A program made the position numbers and the translations under genes. This document shows positions 1 to 6,261 of a DNA stretch of 18,489 bases, in pieces. Every line of letters begins with the position of its first letter. Position 1 is the stretch's first letter. Under the pieces are notes generated by a model. It made no database searches, was not told the DNA's origin, and was given only the letters and a program-made list of their open reading frames with translations. This stretch comes from Acidobacteriota bacterium (GTDB lineage: Bacteria > Acidobacteriota > Thermoanaerobaculia > Thermoanaerobaculales > Sulfomarinibacteraceae), in assembly GCA_030637805.1 (NCBI GenBank), contig DAOWFV010000184.1, positions 1-18,489 of the forward strand, given 5' to 3'.

Positions 1-666
1 CCAAATCTCGACATGGTCGGAGATGTACATGCCGCCCGTCCCGGGAGGGCCGAAGAGTGATTTGTGGCCGGTGAAACATACGACATCGATGTTCATCGCG
101 GCGACATCGATGGGCACCAGTCCGGCTGTCTGGGCGGCATCGACGGCGAAGAGGACCCCCTTTTCGCGGCAGATCCGCCCGATCTCGGCCACCGGCTGGA
201 TGGTCCCAATCACGTTCGAGCCGTGGTTCACCACCACCAGCTTGGTGTTGGGCCGGATGCGTGCCGCGATGTCGCCCGGATCGACGTATCCCTTGGCGTC
301 AAAGGGCACGAAGTCGACCTCCACACCCCGCCCCGCGTGCAAGTACATCGGTCGCAGAACTGAGTTGTGCTCCAAACAGGTCGTGATGGCGTGATCCCCG
401 GGCTCGAGCACGCTCGAGATCAGGAGGTTGAGCGCGTCGGTGACGTTGTAGGAGAAAACCAGACGGTCGCGAGTCGTACCGCCGAAAAAGTCGGTGAGAG
501 CTTGGCGCGCCTCGGCCAGCGCCTCCTCCGCCTCCAGGGCGAGATCGAACCCGGTCCGCCCCGGGTTAACGCCACGGGTGGCGTAGAAATCGCACATGAA
601 CTGGATGACCTCGGGGGGTTTCGGAAAGGTGGTGGCTGCGTTGTCGAGATAGACGTAATCGGACAT
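1..666 (-). CDS. Class V aminotransferase / cysteine desulfurase-like protein, C-terminus outside window
   Basis: A PLP-dependent fold-type I enzyme of the NifS/CsdA-like class V group. The reading frame stays open to the left edge, giving 222 N-terminal residues of an expected 370-400. Visible marks are the N-terminal YLDNAATTFPKP segment (residues 6-17), DAAQ (176-179, the Asp that pairs with the PLP pyridine nitrogen) and GHKSLFGPPGTGG (200-212), where K202 should form the Schiff base. The sequence looks most like the EF2568-type subgroup (TIGR01977), whose substrate is not established as far as I know. The catalytic Cys of true desulfurases lies further on, outside the window, so desulfurase activity cannot be judged. 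The ATG at 666 is preceded by GAGGTG and begins 8 bp after the stop of the GntR regulator, so the two genes form an operon. Confidence 0.9.
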   Translation of the reverse strand, partial: MSDYVYLDNAATTFPKPPEVIQFMCDFYATRGVNPGRTGFDLALEAEEALAEARQALTDFFGGTTRDRLVFSYNVTDALNLLISSVLEPGDHAITTCLEHNSVLRPMYLHAGRGVEVDFVPFDAKGYVDPGDIAARIRPNTKLVVVNHGSNVIGTIQPVAEIGRICREKGVLFAVDAAQTAGLVPIDVAAMNIDVVCFTGHKSLFGPPGTGGMYISDHVEIW

Positions 667-674
667 TTGGCACC

Positions 675-1367
675 TCATTCCAGGGGCAGATTGATCCGGT
701 CGTTGACCAGCGCGCGCAGAATGCGATCGCGCGAGGACTGGATCTGGCGGCGCAGGCAGGCGACGGCCTCGCCCACGGCGTCACGCCGCAGCAGAGCTAC
801 CAGCTCCTCGTGCTCGGAACGCATCTCGGCCGCGAAATCACCCAGATCGAGACCGAGAAAGAAAAACCGCTGCATGCCGCCGAGGAGATCGAGAAGCATG
901 GCCAACAGACGTTCGTTGCGCGAAAGCGCCGCCAGCTGGATGTGAAAATCGAGGTTTCGATCGAGGAAGTCGGCGTAGGACTCCCAATCGTGGTAGGTGT
1001 ACTCGGTGGCGGCAAGCATCTCGAGCTGCCGCAGGTCCTCATCGGTTGCACGCTGCGCCGCCAGCTCGAGTGAGTGGATCTCCAAGACCAGCCGGAGATC
1101 GAAGCAGTCACCAATATCCTTGAGCGATATCTGGTTGACGAAATACCCCTTGTAGGGAAGGCTGGTGAGCAGACCCTCCTGCTGCAGCCTCCCACAGGCC
1201 TCGCGCACCGGTACCCGGCTCGAGCCGTACAGGGCGCCCAACTCCCCCTCGGTCAGCGACGCGCCCGGCCGGTGGCTCAAGGTGATGATGTCCCGCTTCA
1301 AGGCGCGGTACACCTCCTCGGCCACGGTTCGGCGCTCGACTCCGGCAACTCCGGCACCATTTCTCAT
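675..1367 (-). CDS. GntR family regulator, FadR/FCD subfamily
   Basis: A 230-residue repressor-type protein with an N-terminal winged helix-turn-helix (about residues 12-77, including SRVPVREACGRLQQEGLL) and an all-helical FCD ligand-binding domain (about 85-220). FCD proteins usually bind a small carboxylate, often through a metal held by Asp and three His. Here D140, H142 and H186 are present, but the last position (RRQI, Q208) has Gln where His is usual. A frame extension to a TTG at 1397 lies inside the operator repeat, so I use the ATG at 1367; it has no Shine-Dalgarno sequence and may be leaderless or nearly so. The gene is followed directly by the aminotransferase, its likely co-regulated partner. 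The ligand cannot be deduced. Confidence 0.9.
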   Translation of the reverse strand: MRNGAGVAGVERRTVAEEVYRALKRDIITLSHRPGASLTEGELGALYGSSRVPVREACGRLQQEGLLTSLPYKGYFVNQISLKDIGDCFDLRLVLEIHSLELAAQRATDEDLRQLEMLAATEYTYHDWESYADFLDRNLDFHIQLAALSRNERLLAMLLDLLGGMQRFFFLGLDLGDFAAEMRSEHEELVALLRRDAVGEAVACLRRQIQSSRDRILRALVNDRINLPLE

Positions 1368-1376
1368 GGCAGGCGA

Positions 1377-1397
1377 TTGTATACAATTCGTATACAA
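1377..1397. promoter_or_regulatory. Paired GTATAC palindromes, probable GntR operator
   Basis: TTGTATAC (1377-1384) and GTATACAA (1390-1397) form a perfect inverted repeat around AATTC. It can also be read as two tandem sites: TTGTATACAA (1377-1386, a perfect palindrome) and TCGTATACAA (1388-1397), centres 11 bp apart and so on one helix face. GTATAC-centred palindromes are typical of FCD-type GntR operators. On the minus strand the sites overlap the spacer and -10 (TATACA) of a candidate promoter with CTGGCA as -35, which would give autorepression of the gntR-aminotransferase operon. Confidence 0.75.
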
Positions 1398-1510
1398 AAT
1401 GCCAGACGCCGGAGGGAAGCCCGTTTTCGAAGGGAAATCCCACTCTCATCCCCATCCCATGCACAGCCCACCTAAATCACCAGCTTCCTGCTGCGGCCGG
1501 CGAAGACTTC

Positions 1511-1537
1511 AGAAGAAAAGGACGAGCGAGGCCGCTC
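1511..1537 (-). terminator. Weak candidate terminator after the oxidase operon
   Basis: On the minus strand a 5-bp stem GAGCG/CGCTC with a GCCT loop (1524-1537) is followed within a few bases by a T-rich run (TTTTCTTCT). It lies 26 bp beyond the stop of the oxidase partner gene. The stem is short, so this is tentative. The rest of the 1398-1562 gap shows nothing else I can name. Confidence 0.35.
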
Positions 1538-1562
1538 CACCAGTTGCGGTTCGGACGGTAGC

Positions 1563-2681
1563 CTACGCCGCGTCCTCCCCGGTGGCCGGACTCGTCAGCA
1601 CCCGCCGCACCATGTACGCCACGGTCGCCAACCCCGCCACCAGCAACACCACGAAGAGCAGGAAGTTCCCCCACTGCGAGACGACCTGGAAGTGGTGCTG
1701 GCTGGTCGCCGGCTCGAGATAGAGCGCCCGCACCTGGTGGCGGGTGATGCTCATGATTGCGATCGTCAGGGTCATGGCGCCGAGGGTCCCGGTCACGAGG
1801 CCTGGGTTCTCCACCGGGTTGCTCGCCCGCGCCAGCATCATCAGCAATCCGATGCCGATGAAGATCGCGAGGGTCAATGGCCCCAGGGTCGCGAGCCCGC
1901 CGCTCATGAGGCCCTTCAGCACCGGTTTCGGCAGCACCATCAGAAGCAGGAAGCCGTCGGCCACCTGCAGAACCGTAGACCAAAGGGCCCAGCGCCAGGC
2001 GTAGCGCGCTATCTCGGTGTTGATCTCGACGTCGACACCAGCGCCGGCCCGCCGCACCGCCCACCACACAGCCACCAGGGCCGCAAAGGCGATGCCGGCG
2101 AGCACGAAGTGGAAGAGACGCGGCCAGAAGGTCGGATCACCGAGGACGTTCCAGCCACCATCGGCCAGGCTGCCCCATTTCTCGGGCTGAGAGGAAACCA
2201 GGTTGACCGCCACGTGGATCATCGCGATGACGAAGAACATCAGCGCCGACACACCGAGCCAGAGGCCTCCTCCCTGGCCGCGGGTGGGGGCGCCGCGGAA
2301 CTTGTAGAGATAGGCCGCGTAATAGCCGACGGTGAGCAAAATCAGCGTGGCAAACCAGATCGAGGCGAGGAGGATGGTGGCGGTGTAGAAATACTGATGG
2401 TAGATCACCTGGATAAAGAGCAGCGGCGCGACGCCGGTGGTGATGGTCAGCGAGATCCCGAAGTTGTTGACGGCCATGAGCCGCCCGGCCAGAGCGCCAC
2501 GGAAATCGTCCCTGCGGCCTCCGCTGCGGAGGTGGGCGAATGCGGCGAGCAAGGTGCCACCGAGGGTCAGGTTCATGAATAACATGTGCAGGAAGAAGGT
2601 GAAAACCAGGAGAATGTGGAAAAGCCAAGCCGGGCCCGGGAGGCCGGCGGGATCAACGGCCGGAATGAGGTTGGGATTCAT
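1563..2681 (-). CDS. Polytopic membrane partner subunit of bd-type oxidase (CydA-like paralogue)
   Basis: A 372-residue protein with about nine hydrophobic segments, encoded directly after the haem-c-containing oxidase subunit. Its start overlaps that gene's stop in TGATG, with AAAGGAGG upstream, so the genes are translationally coupled and the products probably form one complex. The N-terminal helix FHILLVFTFFLHMLFMNLTL (residues 21-40) followed by GG resembles the first CydA helix (YHFLF..LTLG in E. coli), and VNNFGISLTITTG resembles the CydA GINFALGVATG segment. The partner therefore looks more like a CydA paralogue than CydB. H22 and H32 are candidate haem ligands. No c-type haem motif is present. 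This assignment rests on by-eye alignment and on the operon; it could instead be a diverged CydB-equivalent. Confidence 0.7.
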   Translation of the reverse strand: MNPNLIPAVDPAGLPGPAWLFHILLVFTFFLHMLFMNLTLGGTLLAAFAHLRSGGRRDDFRGALAGRLMAVNNFGISLTITTGVAPLLFIQVIYHQYFYTATILLASIWFATLILLTVGYYAAYLYKFRGAPTRGQGGGLWLGVSALMFFVIAMIHVAVNLVSSQPEKWGSLADGGWNVLGDPTFWPRLFHFVLAGIAFAALVAVWWAVRRAGAGVDVEINTEIARYAWRWALWSTVLQVADGFLLLMVLPKPVLKGLMSGGLATLGPLTLAIFIGIGLLMMLARASNPVENPGLVTGTLGAMTLTIAIMSITRHQVRALYLEPATSQHHFQVVSQWGNFLLFVVLLVAGLATVAYMVRRVLTSPATGEDAA

Positions 2682-4189
2682 CACTCTCCTCCTTTCTGCG
2701 GAATCAGGGTTGCGAGATACTGGCCCAACATGTCGGCCTCCTTCTCCGTGCCGACGAAGGGTGGCATGTAGGGGTAGTCCATCGCCGCGGTGTTGATCAT
2801 GCGATCGCGATCGGCCGCGGCGTAGTCCGCCCCCATCGCACGCAGCCCGGCAATCGTCGCCGAGACCATCCCCACGTTGAGGTCGTAAATCATCTCGGGG
2901 TCCCCGTTGATCTCATCAGGGGAAGGTAGAACCTCGCGCATTTCCGCGAAGCTCAGGTCTGCGTGGCAGGCCGCGCACTCGGCCTGGAAGACCCGCTCAC
3001 CGGAGCCGGGGGGATCATCCGCAGCAACAGCGAGTACCTCGGCGAAGCTCGGCATCACCCCGCGGATTCCCTGATATCCGTCGAGGGTGTGGCAGCTCGA
3101 GCACTCGGTCTTGAAGATCCGGCGACCAAAGGAGACTGGATCCGCATCGCCGCGCGCTACCCAGCCTGACCAGGAGGCCACGCCCTCAGCGTTGATGGTC
3201 TCGATGTCGCTCACCAGTAACCCATTCGAGAAGAGGTGGCTGTGGATCAGGAAGGGCTTTCGGGTGCCCTCGCGCAGGCGCTCGTAGCCGCCGAAGAACG
3301 CGAAGGCTGCAAGCGCGAGGACCACCGCGGTAGCGGCCCGCGTCAACTTCGGCATCAAAATCAAGATCAGCACCCCGACGACGAGCGTCACCGCCAACGC
3401 CCACAGGACGAAGTGGCGGGTGGCGGCAAGGCTCGCCAGCGACGGCGCAGCGCCGCGAAAGAGGGCGAGCACGGTCTCCGGCAGCACCGCCTCCCACCAG
3501 CGGTAGCCGGCGTAGGAAACGATCACGCCGCCGGCAAGCCACCAGCCGAGGTAGCGGAGAACACTCGCACGGCGGTCCTCAGGCGTTTTGAGTGCCGCAA
3601 AGACCATGAAGACGGTGGCCATCAGGATCGCGATTCCGGTGCGCAGCAGGGTGCTGGGGATGTAGGTCGGGTTGAAGAAGCCATCCCAAAACGCATGGGT
3701 CTCCAGCCAGCGTCCGGGGGTCAGCATGAAGGTGATGATTCCGTTGATGACCACCAGTGACATGTAGGCGCCGACGAAATAAAGCCACCCCACCAGCAGG
3801 TGGGCGCCCTTGGAAATCTTGTCCCAGGTCGCGTAGTAGACCAAGGCGGCGACGATCTCGAGCACGAAGAAGACCCACTCCAACGCCCAACCCCAAACGT
3901 AGGTGTGGATGAGCGCCGAGATGGCCCCCGGTGAGATCAGACCGGCGACAACCCAGATGCCGACGCCGGATATGGCCCCGAAAACCGTCGACACCAGGAT
4001 CAGCACCAGTGACGAGCGCCGCGCCAGCTCGCGCAACGCCGGGTCGTCACGCCTGACTGCCAGTGTCTCGGTGACGGCGATCAGGAGGCCGCCGCCCACC
4101 GCGAAGTGGGCGACGATGACGTGCGGGATGGCGACAATGGCCATGAGCAAACCGCCGCCCATCGCCAGGTCCCAGATCGGGTAGTCCAT
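2681..4189 (-). CDS. bd-superfamily oxidase subunit I with fused C-terminal cytochrome c region
   Basis: A 502-residue membrane protein. Residues 1-300 carry about eight helices aligning with CydA: PHVIVAHFAVGGGLLIAVTET (H about 22 at the b595 ligand position), ALEWVFFVLE (acidic pair matching Glu99/Glu107), and WDKISKGAHLLVGWL. Where E. coli CydA has His186, the b558 ligand, my alignment gives Arg (LLRTG), and no Q-loop is apparent. After YERLREGTRKPF, residues about 340-500 form a periplasmic region with two haem c sites, CSSCH (about 362) and CAACH (about 404), and a cytochrome c-like end (MPPFVGTEKEADMLGQYLATL). Fused c haems and loss of quinol features fit the OR-C-type bd-superfamily enzymes, so electrons probably come from a c-type carrier rather than quinol. 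The ATG at 4189 is chosen over upstream extensions because GGAGGGGGGAGAGA precedes it. Confidence 0.85.
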   Translation of the reverse strand: MDYPIWDLAMGGGLLMAIVAIPHVIVAHFAVGGGLLIAVTETLAVRRDDPALRELARRSSLVLILVSTVFGAISGVGIWVVAGLISPGAISALIHTYVWGWALEWVFFVLEIVAALVYYATWDKISKGAHLLVGWLYFVGAYMSLVVINGIITFMLTPGRWLETHAFWDGFFNPTYIPSTLLRTGIAILMATVFMVFAALKTPEDRRASVLRYLGWWLAGGVIVSYAGYRWWEAVLPETVLALFRGAAPSLASLAATRHFVLWALAVTLVVGVLILILMPKLTRAATAVVLALAAFAFFGGYERLREGTRKPFLIHSHLFSNGLLVSDIETINAEGVASWSGWVARGDADPVSFGRRIFKTECSSCHTLDGYQGIRGVMPSFAEVLAVAADDPPGSGERVFQAECAACHADLSFAEMREVLPSPDEINGDPEMIYDLNVGMVSATIAGLRAMGADYAAADRDRMINTAAMDYPYMPPFVGTEKEADMLGQYLATLIPQKGGE

Positions 4190-4220
4190 TCTCTCCCCCC
4201 TCCGTTTTGAGTCGCAGAAA

Positions 4221-4249
4221 ACCGTAGCATCGCGGTCGTGGCCTGACAA
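4221..4249 (-). promoter_or_regulatory. Candidate promoter of the oxidase operon
   Basis: On the minus strand TTGTCA (4249-4244) is followed after exactly 17 bp by TACGGT (4226-4221). The -35 matches the sigma-70 consensus at 5 of 6 positions and the -10 at 3 of 6. Transcription would start near 4214, leaving a leader of about 25 nt that holds the strong Shine-Dalgarno sequence. Confidence 0.5.
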
Positions 4250-4392
4250 GTGCTTGAATCTAAACGATGTGTAGTTGATCAATCTTGGAAAACCCAGTAT
4301 CGCGTCCCCACACCGGCCGATCACCTCTTCCTACCGGAGCCCTTCTCCAGCGCCCATGAAGGGAATTATTCGCCTATCTGGGGAGGTGTCTC

Positions 4393-4441
4393 TTGACACG
4401 ACGTCGCATCGGCGCTACCTTTGTTTGAGACATTGATAATG
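4393..4441 (+). promoter_or_regulatory. Candidate fur promoter with downstream palindrome
   Basis: TTGACA (4393-4398) and TACCTT (4416-4421) are separated by 17 bp; the -35 is perfect and the -10 weak. Just downstream, CATTGATAATG (4431-4441) is an inverted repeat with CATT/AATG arms, partly like the GATAAT units of a Fur box, placed around +4 to +14 where a bound repressor could block transcription. Autoregulation by the downstream Fur-type protein is inferred. The remainder of the 4190-4457 gap has no other element I can support. Confidence 0.5.
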
Positions 4442-4457
4442 AGACTGGATTAAAGCT

Positions 4458-4925
4458 ATGAGCAGCAAACTGGCACAAAGGGCGCAGAAACTATTCATCC
4501 AATACCTCCGGGAGAACAACCTGAAGGTGACCCAGGAGCGACTCGCCCTACTGGACGAGATCTTCTCCACGGACGACCACCTCGACGCGGACGATCTGCT
4601 CGCTCGGATGAAGAGCAAGCACCGCAAGGTGTCGCGGGCGACGGTCTACCGCACTCTCGATCTTCTGGTCCAGTGCGGGTTGGTGCGCAAGAGCCGTCTC
4701 GGCCGCGAGCACTACTTCTACGAGAAGATGGAGCCGGGCGGGGGACACCACCACATGGTCTGCACCGCTACCGGGAAGATCATCGAGTTCTGGGATGCGG
4801 ACCTTGACGAGGCGCTGCGCCATCTCTGCCAGGAGTACAAGTTCCGCCCCACCTTTATCTCGATCCAGATCCAGGGTCTGAGTGAGGAGGGTCAGAAGGT
4901 CGAGCAGGAGACGTCGTTCTTCTGA
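4458..4925 (+). CDS. Fur family metalloregulator with depleted metal sites
   Basis: A 155-residue protein with the Fur architecture: N-terminal winged helix (KVTQERLALLDEIF, then SRATVYRTLDLLVQCGLV at about 59-76, the recognition helix) and a C-terminal dimerisation domain. GGGHHHMVC (94-102) supplies the His cluster of the regulatory metal site, and H41 and E110 are candidate ligands. The usual structural Zn motif CxxC is CTAT (102-105), so the second Cys is missing, and the normal C-terminal Cys pair is absent. The His of the NHSLYLYG segment in E. coli Fur is Ile here (FISIQIQG, 133-140). The protein could be Fur, PerR or another paralogue; specificity cannot be read from the sequence. The start has only a weak GGA 8-10 nt upstream. 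It stands alone and ends at a hairpin terminator. Confidence 0.9.
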   Translation: MSSKLAQRAQKLFIQYLRENNLKVTQERLALLDEIFSTDDHLDADDLLARMKSKHRKVSRATVYRTLDLLVQCGLVRKSRLGREHYFYEKMEPGGGHHHMVCTATGKIIEFWDADLDEALRHLCQEYKFRPTFISIQIQGLSEEGQKVEQETSFF

Positions 4926-4953
4926 TTCACAACCAATCCGGACAGCTCACGAC

Positions 4954-4990
4954 AACGCCCCGCTCATCGCAGCGGGGCGTTGATTTTGGG
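4954..4990 (+). terminator. Intrinsic terminator after the Fur-family gene
   Basis: An uninterrupted 11-bp stem, AACGCCCCGCT (4954-4964) with AGCGGGGCGTT (4971-4981), has a 6-nt loop and is followed by GATTTTGGG. It sits between the convergent Fur-type gene and tyrS. On the minus strand no T tract follows, so it mainly serves the Fur-type gene, though the hairpin may also stop tyrS transcripts. Confidence 0.8.
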
Positions 4991-4995
4991 ATAGC

Positions 4996-6228
4996 TCAGT
5001 CCCGGATGAATCGGATCCGCGCAAAACGCCTCTTACCCACCTGTAAGAGCACGGGCTCCGACCCCGTAGTACATAGCTCGGCTTTGATGTCGCGCTCGGG
5101 CTCGCCCTCGACCTTGACCCCGCCCTGCTGAATGAGGCGCCGCGCCTCGGAGTTCGAGGCCGCGAGACCACCCTCCACCAAGACCTTCGGCAGCAACATG
5201 GCCTCTGAAGCGGCGGCCACCTGCACTTCGGGGATCTCCTGCGGCAGGCGGCCGACGGAGAAAACCCTTTCGAACTCGTGCCGTGCGGCGTGTGCATCCT
5301 CCTCTGAGTGGAACTCGGCGACGATGGTCCCAGCCAGCTCCTTCTTAACCTCCATGGGGTGTTTGACGCCGTCGGTGACGCGTTGTCGCTCCGCCTCGAT
5401 CTCCTGCTCCTCGCGGTCGGTCAGGAGCAGCCAGTACTTCCACATCAAGTCATCGGAGATCGACATCAGTTTGCCGAACATCTCCACCGGCGGATCCTCA
5501 ACCGCCACGTAGTTTCCCAGCGATTTGGACATCTTCTCGACGCCGTCGAGGCCTTCGAGGAGGGGCAAGGTCATCACCACCTGGGGCTCCATCTGGTGCT
5601 CCCTCATCAGGTGGCGACCCATGAGCAGATTGAAGAGCTGATCTGTCCCCCCGAGCTCCACGTCAACCTCGAGCGCCACCGAGTCATAGGCCTGGGCGAG
5701 CGGGTAGAGGAACTCGTGGAGCGCAATTGGTTGCTGGGCCTCGTAGCGGCTCCGAAAATCCTCCCTCTCGAGCATCTGGGCAACGGTCACCTTCGCCGCC
5801 AGCCGGATCCAGTCGGCGGAGCCGAGCTTGCCGAGCCAGCGGGAATTGAAGTCGATCACGGTGGCCTCGGGATCGAGGAGCTTGAAGATCTGCCGCCGGT
5901 AGGTTGCGGCGTTGGTCTCGATCTCCTCCGGGGTCAGCTGGGGTCGGGTCATCTTCTTGCCCGTCGGATCGCCGATCAGCCCCGTGAAGTCGCCGATGAG
6001 GAACACCACCTTGTGCCCGAGCTGTTGAAAGTGGCGCATCTTGCGAATCACCACCGTGTGCCCGAGGTGGAGGTCCGGCGCCGAGGGATCAAAGCCGACC
6101 TTGACGATCAGCGGCCGACCGGTCGACTTCGCCCGCCGCAACTTGTCGGCGAGTTGGTCGGCGGGCACGACGTCGACACAGCCCTTCTCGAGGAGTTTCA
6201 GCTGGTCGGCTATATCGTTCTGCGACAC
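4996..6228 (-). CDS. tyrS: Tyrosyl-tRNA synthetase
   Basis: A class I aminoacyl-tRNA synthetase that charges tRNA-Tyr in the cytosol. The 410 residues contain the ATP-binding HLGH (54-57), the tyrosine-binding core (LYPLAQAYDSVALEVDVELGG, GGTDQLFN), KMSKS (232-236) and a C-terminal S4-like RNA-binding domain (about 345-410, LPKVLVEGGLAASNSEARRLIQQGG). HLGHT and the overall layout suggest the TyrS2/TyrZ lineage rather than the E. coli-type form. A GTG further upstream at 6252 would add eight residues; I prefer the GTG at 6228 because AGAGGGGATAAG places a Shine-Dalgarno sequence 5 nt before it and the next residues begin a normal TyrRS N-terminus. It follows the M16-like gene by 33 bp and is probably cotranscribed with it. 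No T-box leader is seen. Confidence 0.97.
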   Translation of the reverse strand: MSQNDIADQLKLLEKGCVDVVPADQLADKLRRAKSTGRPLIVKVGFDPSAPDLHLGHTVVIRKMRHFQQLGHKVVFLIGDFTGLIGDPTGKKMTRPQLTPEEIETNAATYRRQIFKLLDPEATVIDFNSRWLGKLGSADWIRLAAKVTVAQMLEREDFRSRYEAQQPIALHEFLYPLAQAYDSVALEVDVELGGTDQLFNLLMGRHLMREHQMEPQVVMTLPLLEGLDGVEKMSKSLGNYVAVEDPPVEMFGKLMSISDDLMWKYWLLLTDREEQEIEAERQRVTDGVKHPMEVKKELAGTIVAEFHSEEDAHAARHEFERVFSVGRLPQEIPEVQVAAASEAMLLPKVLVEGGLAASNSEARRLIQQGGVKVEGEPERDIKAELCTTGSEPVLLQVGKRRFARIRFIRD

Positions 6229-6261
6229 CTTATCCCCTCTCGCGGCCGTCACTCCGCAGCA

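Noticed and set aside
4275..4282. TTGATCAA palindrome upstream of the oxidase operon, possible FNR site
   Set aside because: FNR/CRP-type sites need four bases between TTGAT and ATCAA; here the arms overlap, so it is only a short chance palindrome.
4190..4324. N-terminal extension of the oxidase subunit to 4324
   Set aside because: The extension is polar and unlike CydA N-termini, and the ATG at 4189 has a very strong Shine-Dalgarno sequence and a promoter just upstream.
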